Source: Scenedesmus sp. ARA3 (Eukaryota; Chlorophyta; Chlorophyceae; Sphaeropleales; Scenedesmaceae). Taken from it: a stretch of 64,000 nucleotides of DNA. A program made the translations under genes and the position numbers. Within the stretch, counting starts at the first letter, position 1, and each line of letters starts with the position of its first letter. The stretch spans positions 43,153 through 107,152 of the forward strand of contig RWJK01001320.1 of NCBI GenBank assembly GCA_004335835.1, in the 5' to 3' direction. Positions 46,139-58,402 of the stretch are shown piece by piece. The notes under the pieces were generated by a model. That model saw only the letters and a list, made by a program, of their open reading frames with translations, made no database searches and was not told where the DNA came from.

Positions 46139-48452
46139 GAGAGAGCTGCTCAGGTGTATGTGTGGCAGGGCGTCTTGTGTGGAGTGTAAAACCTTGATGG
46201 CTTGAAACCTCAAGTTGATTGCAATATTGACACATTAATGTGCGAGATGAGGGTGTGCGTAAGCGCTGTAGGTGTTGCACAGCACCAGCGTCTGCTGACC
46301 AACGTGACGTCAGACTGGTAATGTTGGCCCACCTGCAGAGAGTTTGTACTGCACTAAAACCCCCCTGGCGTTTGCAGTACTGTGTTGGGTTGATGGGTGG
46401 CAAGTGCGACTGCAGGCACCCTGAGTGCCCCAGCCCATGGTTTAGGTGTTAGGGTTTAGGCTGCAGGCGCACTGAGCCCCCAAGCCATGTCCGCTGCCGC
46501 ATGCATGTTTTGCTGTGCAACTTGCCGGATGTCTTTGCTTAAAAGAACTCACCATCAGCTTTCGGCAGGGTTGCAACTCATGCAAGATGAGCATGCGCAA
46601 GCAGCCGCGAGCCAATGGTTCGGACAGGAATGTTTAAAGAGTGTGGCTCTGGAGGGCGCTTGCGCTAGCAAAGCTGCTTGTGTTGCCAGCTGCTGGAGCA
46701 CATCATGTGCGCACGGTGCACCTGTCAATGCTTTGGGGGTATGTAACCGAGCACTGTGGGTGTCGTACAAGGTATCAATTAAGCAAGACATACTGCTGGT
46801 TTAGCCTCACCAATTTCCACGGTGTCAGTTGTGATGATAGCTATAGGCTCATGTGCATGGAGAGACTTGTCAACTGTACAGTTACAAAGCAGGCCGAGGA
46901 CCCGCTAAATCAACTTGAAGCCTCTGCCAGCACCTGCCATACAGGCTGCTGCATATCTGGCGGCTGCAGACCTCTCCTTCTCGCAAGGCTGCATGCAAAA
47001 CCTTTTCAGGAAAGCACCACCATGCCATGATGACCACAAACAAGGACACTTTTGTGTCCTATTCGCAGAACTTCCGATGTTGGCATTCAAACCAAGCGCT
47101 GTTCAGGCACTGCCACAAAGACAATGAGGCGCATGAGACCAAACTCTTTCAAGTGCAATTCTCTGCCGATGCCGCAAGAGCAGCCTGGTCATTTTCACAG
47201 CCAGTACACATTTTGGCATTGCTGGCAGCATCCATGCAGCAGAACAACAGCCAGCAAACCACACAATCCAAAAGAAGCCTACGACCTAGGCAGCAGGCTG
47301 CCCTCCTCACAGTGACCTGAACACAACACTCATTTTGAGGCACGCAACACGCGCCGTAAGGCATCGAATGAATGATAATCAATCAGTGTGTAAAGCAAAT
47401 GACGCGCAGACTGATTCCTGGTGGGGTAGCTCTCTGGACCCAGCTGTGCTGAGTGCAGTGGCTGTGAAACGCGTGGGGAAAACCTGTGAAGCAATCCACA
47501 ACCACTACAGCTGCCAAGTGGCCTGTGCCTGCATGCATGCCCATCCAGGGCTGGATGGTGCACACAATGCTAAGAAAATCAATTCTGTGGAGATGTGTGA
47601 GCAGCATGCACATGCTGCTAAGGACCTACGGGAAGGGCGCATGCTAATTCAAGCCAGCGGTGTAACTGCAGAACCATCAAGGCGACATGACAGTGCACAA
47701 GAATGCAACGCGCCTTGGGGCAACCTAACAGCTGTGGCGCAACAGCACACAGCCAGCCCCCAGCTGCTAACCCCTGAAGGGTTGCAACACAACACAAAAC
47801 ACAAAGAATGTAACATGCCAAAAGCAGCCTTTCTGCCTAGCACGCAGCAGGCATTGTACGAGACTATCAGCAGCATCGCTGTTCTGAAAACTAGCCACCA
47901 GGTAATACAGAGCAATTCCAGAGCCCAGCATAATCCGATGCTAATTGCTGCGCACCAACGCATGTTGGTGACACAGCATCCACAGCAAATTGCATGTGAA
48001 GAGCATAGGGGGTCCTGTGTGGTCGTCCACTCTCTGCTATAGCCCATCGTGCTAAGAAAGGATAGTATGATCTCTATCAAGCAAATCAAAAGGCATGTGT
48101 AAACATGCACAAAGGAATGCTGTGTGGCAATTTTGCGTGGCATGCCTGGGAGGCTCATCACACAATGTGGCACATGCTCATGCAAACTTTGCATGCGGCA
48201 CATGCACTTCTCCGCCACACACAACCTCAAATCGTAGAATCCACGTCAGCAGACCACACAGACCTCTTTTGGCATGCAGTGCGTGAACGCACACATACAC
48301 ATTGGCACACAACACAAATACTGCGTATGTGCTGCTGCTCCAGAAACCTTTCCATGTGTGCTTGCCTGCAGCAGCAGCAGCACTAGCAGACACATGATCC
48401 AGCCATGGGCCGCATGCCGCAGCATGCTGCCAGTGCAGTCCTGTCACATCAT
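46139..48452. other. 2.3-kb gap between CPSF3 and the PAN-domain gene
   Basis: This is the 3' flank of two converging genes. A plus-strand open frame at 47335-48042 (235 codons) is unusually long and free of CAG runs, but shows no recognisable domain, and a comparable frame exists on the opposite strand. A doubled tagg-rich block lies near 46420-46490. No gene is supported with confidence. Confidence 0.35.
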
Positions 48453-48819
48453 CTAGGGGGCTTGCACAAGGGTGAACTTGCTTGGCACGGCCTTGGTCAG
48501 GGAGCGCTTGGCGAAATTGGCACCATCAGCGGCAGTCTCTCCTGTGATGAGCACGCAAGTGTTGTCTGCCTTCTTGTAGACAACCCCAGCACAGCTGTCC
48601 TGAGCATCGCATGCATCAAAGCATTCACCCTTGCTGGTAGCTGTGGCAGCTGTTTGGGTGCCGATCTTTGTGGCGGTAGCGATGCCATCATACTTCCACT
48701 GGGTGTACATGCCGGTGGACACGGCCTTGGGCTTGGCGGTCTGCAGCTTGCGGGCCTGGCTCACATCGGAGGAGGGCACGGCCTTGAAGGCGGTGATGAC
48801 AGCACTGCAGGGAAAGACA

Positions 48820-48856
<37 letters not shown>

Positions 48857-50913
48857 CAGCAGCGGAGCACGCAGTGTGGTCAGCCACAAGTGGTTACGAC
48901 TACGACTCAAAACAACAACATAGGCACCGAGGCCTGCACAGGTTCTGCTGGCAATAACGTGGCAACAACGCGCCAAGCTAAGTAAATTGTTCACAACTGG
49001 CTGAAGCAGTTTTACGGCAGCAGCGCTGCGAGTGCAACAGCATGCCCCGGGCTGTAGTCAGTCAAGGTTGCAACACGCAGGGCAGATCTGCCGCTGCTCG
49101 GCAATGACACATGCAAATGCGACAGCATAGATGTCACAACCGAAGCAGCAGTGAACTCACTCAGTTCCAGCCTCGGTGATTGTCAAGATGTCGCAGTTGT
49201 TCGTTCCAGTGGAGTAGTCGTACGCAGCCATGACACATGACGTGCTGTCCAGGCAAGCCTGGGCACACAATGCAAGGGTCGCCTTTGTGGTCACCGTGCC
49301 AGCTGCAGCTGAGCCCAGGTACCACAGGCCGTCCTCAATCTGGGCCATGGCAGCCACGCAGTCAGATGCATCTGTGGCTCCTGCTGCAGCCTTGGGCTTG
49401 GGCGTGTACAACTGTGGCGCGCCCTCGTAAAAGAACTGGAAGCCAACCGTGGTTGCAGGGCAGGCGACGCATCCGAGCTCGCTGCTGGACCTGCCTGGTG
49501 GGCCGTAGGTGCCATCCACATCGTCTCCACCGCAAGCTCCGCAGCTTGTGGTGTCTGTTGCACTGCCGTAGCCGGCCTTGCAGACTGCGCGGATGGGACG
49601 GGATGGGATTGGGGAGGGGCGCAGGCCAGAACAGCAGCAGGTGTCGTGAGCAGCAAGTCATGGTGGCATGGCCAGACAATGGAGTGCATACGCACATGCA
49701 TCCTGTCGGGACGCATGCCTCAGGGGTTGCAGCAGAAGTCCCCAGCTGATACATCTGGCGATGTATATGCCATTTGTGCGATTTCGCTGCAGACCTATTT
49801 GGACATTGACCTGCATGGCCTCAGTCATGCGACTGGCGATGTATGCTGCTGCAAACAGCTGCGCACCTGTGCAGTCTGTGTTTGCGTCTGACCCATCTTC
49901 TTCTGTCCAAGTGTTAGCCCGGTAATCATTGCAGGAGGTGCACTCGACCGGGGTCTGCACAGCAGAGTTGTAGGTGCCTGCAGTGTGCAAGGTTCAGACA
50001 GTGAGCAAGAGAGGATTTTGCACCCGCCCGTACATACATATGTTGCACTATCAACACCGACATTTGTCGCATCTGCGAAGCATGCAGCACACTTTCCAGC
50101 AGCTTGATTGGCCGTGCATCAATGGATATGCAAGCTGCAACAGCGGTCAGCTCACCAGCTGGGCACAGCTGCATCTTGCCGTCCTGAGCAGCCCAATTCG
50201 TGCCATCATAATAGCCAAAGCCGGGGGCAGACAGGCAGAAGGTACTGCTGATTGAAGCAGTGTTTGCAGTGGTCAGGCCATAACCACACTGGGTGCTGCA
50301 GAACAGTGGGCAGCAGCAGTCAACAGCAAAGCACAAGCTTCAGCAGCCAGCGGTAGTTGAAAGGTGCACGCTTTTTTAAACCATAACTTTTGACGTAATA
50401 GGTCACACAACGAGTATGCACAACTGCCACACAACTTTTGTTGGCAGGATGTCCTCGCTGTCAGGGGCAAACAACTTAACTGTGCTGCAAGTGCATTGCG
50501 AGGTCTTGGCGGCCTCACTAGCAGAGCCCTGTGATGGCACAGAGCGGTGTTGTAAGGTTGCTCACCAAGCGAGGTAGTTGTTGCCTGTGTTGTACCAGCC
50601 CTTGGGGCAGGCCGTGGCGACGCGGCCATCCCAGCCGTAGCCAGGCTTGGTCAAGCACGCCAGAGGATTGAAGAAGCCCTGGCCAGCAGCAAGGTACGAA
50701 CCGTAGGTAGCGTCGGTTCCTGCAAGCGATATGCTGACCTGGGTGCCGGCAGGGCAGAGCTTGCAGGGGCTCTGTGCGAGGCCGTACACCTTGTCAGCCA
50801 CGCCGTAGGAGTCAGCAACATTGCCGGTGCCTGCTCCGCAGTTCCTGGCCTTGTAGATCATGCTGCCGGTGCCTGAGGAGACATAGTACATGCCTTGGCC
50901 CTGCACAATGTCT

Positions 50914-51007
<94 letters not shown>

Positions 51008-54000
51008 CAGCAGCAACAACAACAGTGGGCACGCTGGTGGGTCAGCAACTAGGCATAGGTGGCTTCTGTGGCATAGCAGTGCCTCTTCTGGCGGCAGTAC
51101 AAAGCAAAGTTGAGCAGCCCCAGAGGCAGTGTTACTATGGCATGTGAAACGTCTTCAGGCAGCAAGGCGTGCCTGCCAAGGTGCTGCCGCAGTGCACATG
51201 CATTAGGGTAGCTAGTTTGTTGCTAAGGCTGCAAGTGACGCCACTCACAGCATGACTTGCTGGATGCCTTGACCTTGATGTTCAACTGATCGTAGTCTGT
51301 GTTTGTGTTCAACGAGTAGAGGGTGATGGGCTCAATGGCCTCGGCCGCAATGCCGGTGCCACAGGCAACACACTTGTTGGCAGCAGCTGCAGCGACTGAG
51401 ATCCAATTAGCCCTGAACATGCCATCACCGCACGGTGCAATTGCAGCTGTGCCGTCACCGGCTGGGATCTCAAAGCCCGGTGGGACCACTGCAGGCACAG
51501 AGTCGCAGGAGCACAGCAGCAGGTGGGTGAGGTGTCGTGCAGGAGCACAGCAGCAGGTGGGTGAGGTGCCGTGCGGGAGCACAGCAGCAGGTGGGTGAGG
51601 TGCCGTGCAGGTAGCTTACTAATGCTTGCTACTTATTGCATGTGGTGCCATGCAACGCCACTTAGGGAGAACCTCTTGACCACTCAACAGCGTGCTGCTG
51701 ATTGTTATTATCGCAGAAGCCTGCAAGCTACAAATGTGTTTGGAGTGGGTCAGCCTGCAGTGCGTGACACTTACTGCATTGGTCAGATGCAGTGGCACCC
51801 ACAGTCTTGGTCCAGGCGGTGTTGCTGCACTTGGTGATCTTGGCAGTGAGGAGGGTGCCTGTGACGCTTGACACATATACAGAGTTTGTGATGGCATTGT
51901 TGCCGTCGAAGGTCAGCGGGGTGATGGTGACAGCTGTTGCGCGTCCATCCGAAGTTGTGTCAGAGCCGGGGCTGAATGCAGCAGCAGCAGCAGCAGCAGC
52001 AGCGGCAGCACGTGCGAGGCAATGTGAGAAAGCAGACATAGCAGCGAGGCCTGCAGAATAAAGACACAAGTATCTGCCACTGCCCATGCTAACAGTGTTA
52101 TCTCCACACTGCCTTGCTGCATAGCACAGCAGAACCAAGTGCGCAGTGTCACTGGTCTGCATCAGTGTGTGCTGTGACATTGTGCATCAGCAGCTAGAAG
52201 GACACTTGAGGAGAATGCCAAGCAGGTTTGGCTCCAGGTGTTTGCCACAGCAGTCCCAGTCACTCACCAGAACCAGCCCTGTGGGCAGAGGACGGCAACG
52301 GTAACGCCAGTGGCATCAGTTGACGTGGTTGCAACGTAGCCAGGCTTGACGACTGCAGTGAGTCAGGGAATTGCAGTGCACAGCAGATGATTAGGCCTGG
52401 GGTCATGTCTCCAATGCACACCTGGTGCTGTGCACTTAGGCAGATCTGGCAACAACTGCGCTGTTCATCAGACCTTGCTGGTGGCATTGCATGTTGACAG
52501 CCAGCTGGAAGCGGTCATGCTGGCATTCCACGCAAGCGGTTTTGTTGCAGCAGCACAGACATATTCTGCAACTCAGCGGCAGCAGTGGCACTCACACTTG
52601 CAGTCCTTCGCCTCTGTAGAGGCCTTGTCCTGAGTGGTGACGCCCTCTTCGCAGGGCGTGCAAGAACTGACAGCGGCTGCCTGCTGGCTCAGGTACTTGT
52701 CCTGGTAGGAGCCCTGGTCGCATGGCGCAATCTGTCCAGGAGACTTCAGGAAGTAGCCGGGTGGCACCTGGCATGATGTGGCTCTGTCACGGGGCAGGCC
52801 AAGGCTATCTGGGATAACCATGCCGGCGGGGCAGGGAGTGCATGCCGTCTGCTTGCTCTTGGCAACAGCGTAAGTGTTGCCAGCACACGCGGTGGCCGTG
52901 GGGCCTGATCCAGTGACGGTCAGATAATAGCCACCCCCGTTGACTGAAAAGCAGCAGGAAGGCAGGCAGCAGCAGTACATCAGGACTCGTTGGGTGTGTA
53001 AATTCATTTTATACATGAACATACTGGCACCGCCCAACAGCAACATTGTGGCAAGGGCAACAACAAGTCTACATGCTGATGGTGCTGCTATCCCAGTGCG
53101 TTCATGCAGTTGCTGTGCCATGGCTGCGGGCTCCTGAGGGCAACCAACGCACCCATGCTTCTACGTGCACGTCGCCACTGCAATGCATGCTGAGGCTTGA
53201 GGCATGCAAAGGCCTGAGGCCCGCCGGCCTCAGCTTACTCACCGCAGTCCCAGATGGAGGTGGAGCGCCTTGTCCTGGTGGTCAGGCTGCCATCAGCAGA
53301 GCATGCAGTCTTGCCCACAGTGCCAGAAGCGGTGTTGGCCACCCAGGTGAGCTGCTTGAAGCAGTAAGAGCCAAACTCGCAAGGGATGCAGTCTCCCGTC
53401 CCATCACCACTAACAACCTCGTCGGCGGCGGACTTGAAATACGTGCCAGCGGGGCAACCTGCATGCGTTACAGGTGACAATCTGGATCAGACCACGAAAC
53501 ATAGAATGCCACTTGTTGGCGCTATGAAGCACAGCACACATATGCAGGCTGTTGTGCTGCGGATAGCAGCCTGCCATGTACGCAGCACATAAGACAAAGA
53601 CGCATGGTAATGGATTCAGATCACAAGCAATCACAGCACTGTGCTGCTTGCCTGGAGGTGCTTTGCCAGGCAGCTATGCGCTGGAGAGGGAGCTGTGACC
53701 CTGCTGCATGTCAGGGCAAACAGTTGCACTGCTGCTGCTGTCCTGCATGCCAGGGCATATATGCCTTCTAGGTGGCTGCTGCTGCTCACCGCACTGGCCC
53801 ATGTTGGCGCCGGACAGGATGGGCTTCATGTTGTTCTTGCACCTGTTGCACTTGGTAAGGCCGGTGGTGCCGACACGGATGCACTGGTTTGGTGCGCACC
53901 AGCTGGAGCAGACGTAGCGGTTAACCTGCAGCAGCTCGCGACCCATGGCTGCAAAGACAGGGGGAGATGGACGGGTGGCAGCGAGCACAAGAGTGTCAGT

Positions 54001-54250
54001 GGTGAAACTTCAACAGGAAGCACGCAGTAGTGTGGTCATGGCTCAGCAGAGTAACAGCAGAGTAACAGCAAGACACCCCAGCTTAAAGTGCTTTTGAGAC
54101 ACGGCTTGTACAATTTTCGCGACGTCGTTATCGAAGATCGACAGCACTGCGCGAGCGCTCACCAGCAGCATCGTCTTCCAGGATGCGGGAGGCAGCAGCG
54201 CAGCTGATGACCGCGAAGGCCACCAGCGTGATCAAACACGCTCGACTCAT
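48453..54250 (-). CDS. Secreted Cys-rich protein with two PAN/Apple-like modules, 901 aa
   Basis: Twelve exons join in phase: 54250-54163, 53948-53790, 53458-53243, 52943-52596, 52352-52268, 51971-51775, 51488-51249, 50911-50566, 50295-50156, 49977-49867, 49584-49161 and 48804-48453. The start MSRACLITLVAFAVISCAAA is a clear signal peptide. Residues 30-700 carry repeated CxxC modules with GCC2/GCC3 (ephrin-receptor-like) texture: CPAGTYFKS, CIPCEFGSYC, CTPCPAGM, CTPCEEG, CKLCPAGTQ, CVACGTG and LCPAGE. Two related C-terminal modules follow (about 710-785 and 815-895): ALCAQACLDSTSCVMAAYDY and ECFDACDAQDSCAGVVYKKA, each ending in a Cys plus ILT/LIT strand, as in PAN/Apple domains. No transmembrane segment is seen. 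It is probably extracellular or cell-wall associated and carbohydrate- or protein-binding (inference). A TATA box lies upstream, suggesting strong or regulated expression. Confidence 0.82.
50915..51004. repeat. (CAG)30 array abutting a 3' splice site
   Basis: Thirty perfect CAG units on the plus strand. On the gene's sense strand the CTG array runs to within 3 nt of exon 8 (50911), so the acceptor AG belongs to a ctgcag directly continuous with the array. A shorter interrupted CAG block continues to about 51024. Confidence 0.95.
51509..51610. repeat. 34-bp minisatellite, three units
   Basis: Exactly three 34-bp units beginning gagcacagcagcaggtgggt start at 51509, 51543 and 51577, with only one or two changes between them. 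They sit in the intron, ending 21 nt from the acceptor of exon 7. Confidence 0.95.
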
Positions 54251-55976
54251 GACTATGGACGGCAATTGATGTAATTCAGTAGGTGTAGGCCTTCTTTAGA
54301 TACACAGGAGACTTCGGTGTTCAAGCGACGTCTACGTTATGTATCTATTCACGTTTAGTATAGTTGTATTGATGTTCGCAATCAGATAGCTGATGGTTCT
54401 TAAGACACCTCGTCCTTGCTTTATATAGGCATTGGCCGCATACCCGGGATGGTCATTAGCACAGTGCTAATCGGTCAGCGTCCCAGAGGGCGAAACTCAC
54501 ATTGAAGTTCGCAACTCACTGCTCATGGTTCCGCGCTTTGCACTTTGAACTTCGTCTCAGATTAGCACTGCTCGGTTTCTGATGCAGCCCAATTCTAGCC
54601 GAATATGTACTTACACCATTCCGTCCTTCTACTTTCAGGAGATAGTGCACCCAAACGTCGCAGAAGAGACCAAACTGTGTGACGTCACCATCTCGAGCGA
54701 CTACGTGTCTAGATTGGCATGTAAGAAGCCATCATGTAGTTGAAGGGCTTTCTTAATGTGATTGTGCCATTTTTTCCAGCGAAATTCAGCTCGCCCAAAT
54801 CATATCACGAGGTAGTGACAGTGATAATCATCTCCGAACCTCAGTGTTCCGTCGACATCTCATCAACATGTTCACTGCGAACAAGCTGCTGCCAATGTAA
54901 CATCTCATGCATGTCTGCCAGGGCAAGCACTGAAGCCATGCATGTCGGAATTGCACTCCACCTGCTGGATCTGCAAGTCAGAAAGCCAGCATCGCCTATG
55001 CAACATCAACAACTGCTGTACTAAAAGCAGCAATTACAGCGAACAAGTAAGCCACACAACACCTGCTTAAATCAGCGGCAATCACCATGGCTAAAAAGGC
55101 ACGCACCCTCGTCGCCAGGTACAGGGCCAGTGCGCCGCGAATTGCCAGGCATTTGCGTCAATACAGCTGCACACTTATAAACTAAGAATGCGAATTAAAA
55201 TTTGTTCATGCGTTGTGACTCTTGACATCTGAACATGCGTGGCAGTGCCACAGTAGAGCAGGTGCCACAACTTCCGTGGACATGCAGAGCAGGATGGTTG
55301 TCTTCATAGCAGTACATTTGGGTGATACAGGATCAGCAAGACAGCAGCAGAGTCTCTATCATATTGCGCAACAAGCCCTGTGACTACCCACTGTACACTG
55401 GACATATCTGCTGCCTTGTTCCTCAAGCCGCTTGAGGAACAACACTAGTAGTGTATCATCTGCCCTGCTGACCACGGAGCAACCAAGTCAAGAGTTTCAA
55501 CACTGCGTTTTCGTGAAATCGTTTTTCCCTTTTACATGTTATATTGCTGCTGCCTTGCAATGCTTGATCCCTATACGTCCGAGTCGTGATCAGCCGCTAG
55601 AACCACACTAGCGCCTGCGCTTTGTCAGCAATACTGTGCAAGAGTGTGTGTGCACTCATGGTGTTGGTAATGTACAGTTGCACACAGTTGAACAGACGAG
55701 CTGCTGTGCAGTGTGAACTAGTACAAACTGCTTGATAAACCTGTAGCAAATATCTGCTGCTACATTGTTGCGGCAGTCGCAAAGCCAGATGGGCCCTGGG
55801 CCATCATGGCTGCGCATCCTGTCCTGTGCCCCCGCCACAATTGCGAAGGATGCAGCAGTGCCATTCATCGCTGATCTTCCGTGTTGTGGGTCCATTGATA
55901 TGAAGCAGCAGTAAGGTTACAAGCATCTAACGTGCTGTCATGCACCGCTCAGGCGCATGATGCGGCTGCGGCTGCT
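54251..55976. other. AT-richer gap with isolated exon-like segments
   Basis: It contains the PAN-gene promoter and the eS17 3' flank (TTACA, i.e. TGTAA on minus, near 55918). On the plus strand, 54642-54722 has a good acceptor (ctttcag) and donor (gtaagaa) and reads EIVHPNVAEETKLCDVTISS. The next segment from 54780 (tttccag) is open. A phase-consistent gene with a start could not be built. Base composition is visibly AT-richer than in neighbouring genes. Confidence 0.35.
54420..54427 (-). promoter_or_regulatory. TATA box of the secreted PAN-domain gene
   Basis: The minus strand reads gcctatataaagc, a consensus TATATAAA, about 170 nt upstream of the ATG at 54250. This leaves room for a leader of about 140 nt. 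It is the clearest TATA element noticed in the window. Confidence 0.6.
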
Positions 55977-58402
55977 TCACTTGCGGAAGCCGCCCTTGAA
56001 GCCGCCAGCAGGGGCACCACCACCAGTGGCGGCCTGCAGGCAGCAGCAGCACACGTGACTGTAAGATGCAGCACAACTCCCCCTAATAACAAAAGAAGCA
56101 GCAGCATACCACACACATGTTGGGTTTGTGAAGCTGCACATATCCGCCGCTTGAGCGCATGAACAGGAGGTGCCTAGCACATTTGGTGCACTGTCAGGGG
56201 CCCCCGCCCTGCACGCTGCCAACGTTTGCGCAGCACATAAGGGACAACAATGTTCCGTGCTTGGAATGCAAGACAGCGTTCCTACAATCTCCGCATGCAT
56301 GCAGTGCTGTTGCTTATGACAGTGCCAGCCAATAATTGCCCTACGCGGCCGACAATTCAATGCCACAGATAACACAGAACTTGGCCGGGCCGGGGTTCGA
56401 TTGGTCCAGCAGTGCAGCAAGCATGTGTTGCGCTGCTACCAGGCAAGATAACCACAACAGTTGCAGTACTCCAACACACCGCCTGTCTACTATTGCGTTA
56501 TACAAAGCATGCGCTGGTGCAGCGCGCGCTCACCTGCTGCATGGTCACGCCTGGCAGCGAGGCCATGTTGATGGCCTTGAGCATGTCCAGGGTGTCCCTG
56601 TCAACCTGCAGCAGCAGCAGCAGCAGCGGCAGCAGCAAAACAGGTCAGATGCACACATGCGTCAATGCGCTGAGCAGCTGATGTGTGTGCCAGGATATGT
56701 GCGCTGCTGCTGTGCCTGCGCTGCCACTTCTGCGGCCTCACAGCACTGCTGCTGCGCCTGCCAGCTAAGACGCTGTCCCACCACGCACTGCTTCGATGCT
56801 TTATGCCATAGCATAGCCGCAGGTCGCCTGCTGCCATCGCATGCACTGTTTGCTGCAGGGGAAGCCACAAACGTGTGCACAGCTGCATCCAGCTGCTTGC
56901 CGCTAGCCGCCAAGTGCAGACCAATGCTTCCGCAGCTGCAGCCGCTGCCGCACCTCGATGGTCTCTGTGTTGACAGCAGACTCCTCCGGCACAAAGTCCA
57001 TGCGCCTCTCACGCTCCTCCTCCTGCAGCAGGAAGCAGCAGCAGCAGCAGCAGCAGCACGCGCAAGCCGGTTGCAGGGCAGCAGCAGCAGATATGAGACA
57101 TGCGCAGCGTGCACACATGACCATGCAGCCTTCTGCAGCAGTGGAGCTCCCACCACAGGGACATGGATGCACCTCACCGATTGCGCCTGCTGCTGCTATC
57201 TGGCTGCCACAGTGCTGTGCTGAACTGTGGCACTGCTACCTGCCTGCTGCTAGCTGAACAGCGTTGCTGCAGTGCATCCTGGTGTGTCTGCCTGCCATGC
57301 GCAAGCGGCACAAAAACCAGCATGACATGCTTCCTGCCACACAGGTGGAGGCAAGTGTCCACGACCTGTTGCTGCTCAATGCTGTGGGTGATGCCCACTG
57401 GCACTGTCCTGCTGCTCGCAACACTGCTGCTGTGGCAGCTGAGAACCTAACCGCAGCTGCTGCTGCTGCCCTGCTGCTGCAGTTGCTGTGCATGGTGTTT
57501 CCCTGCACGCTTTGTAACCACTATTGCAGCTGTCTCCCTGGTTGTGCTGCTATCGCACATCCATTGCCACAGCTGCTGCCCAGCTGCTGCAAAAACTGTC
57601 CAGCACTGCTGTCTGTGCCATCGCCACCACAGCTGCTGCTGCTGCTGCTGCTGCTGTTGCTCCACGCACCTGCAGCTTCAGAGAGATGCCGCGCACAGGG
57701 CCACGCTGGATGCGCTTCATCAGGTGCTGCGCGCAGCAATATATGAAAGCACCATGTCAGCAGCACACTCTCTTGTGTAAGGGTGTAAGACGGCAGGCTT
57801 GAGTTGCAGCAGCTACAAGGACCGAGTTGACTAGATGGGTATGCAGCTCATATGCTGACGATGACAGGTGGCTTCCTGCTACCTGATACTGTGCACACAC
57901 AGGTTGATGTGGCTGCTGCTGTCCCTGCAGCTGCTGTTGCTGATGTTGGTTTGAGGCTGTTGCTGAAGCCCCAGCGTGCAGCTTGGCCCGGGGCCGGGCC
58001 CAAAGCTCTATCCAGTTCTCATTATCATAACAGCATGCAGCATACCGTGGTGAAGCCTGCGATCTTGTTGCGCAGCCTCTTGGACTGAATGATGGCAATC
58101 TCCTCACATACTCGCTTGTTGGTGTCAAAGTCGAGTGTAAGGCGGTTGTAGTACTTCTCGATGATAACCCGAGAAGCCTTCTTCACGGTCTTGGTGCGCA
58201 CGCGACCCTGCAGCAGCAAGGGCGAGTGCCATCGATGGTGAGCCCACCACAGCTCCCAGCCTAAGACGACCGCAAGACGCAGGCTGCCTTTTCAAGCTAC
58301 AGTAGGCATATTGCACTGCTCCTGCACCACCCAGCCACCGCTGCAGACTGCTGCTACTGCTGCCTGGCTGCCGGCGATCGAGCCCGCCTATGTGCCCACC
58401 AT
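55977..58402 (-). CDS. RPS17: 40S ribosomal protein eS17
   Basis: A structural protein of the small cytosolic ribosomal subunit. Six coding exons join in phase: 58402-58400 (ATG only), 58207-58046, 57726-57670, 57022-56954, 56605-56534 and 56033-55977, giving 139 aa (family about 130-145). The sequence is near-canonical throughout: [73 protein letters not shown] and [20 protein letters not shown], with a Gly-rich plant-type tail GGFKGGFRK. The initiator codon is the last codon of exon 1, immediately followed by gtgggc. Several introns end in CTG tracts. A TGTAA signal lies about 60 nt past the stop. The gene is divergent from eIF3e by 279 bp. Confidence 0.95.

Noticed and set aside
47335..48042. 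235-codon open frame on the plus strand
   Set aside because: No domain, no splice partners, and a similar-length frame on the opposite strand; the length alone is not convincing in this sequence.
56330..56410. Second tRNA-like T-arm motif (ggggttcgattggtcc)
   Set aside because: Stem bases do not pair and no other tRNA arm is found; it also lies in the eS17 last intron.
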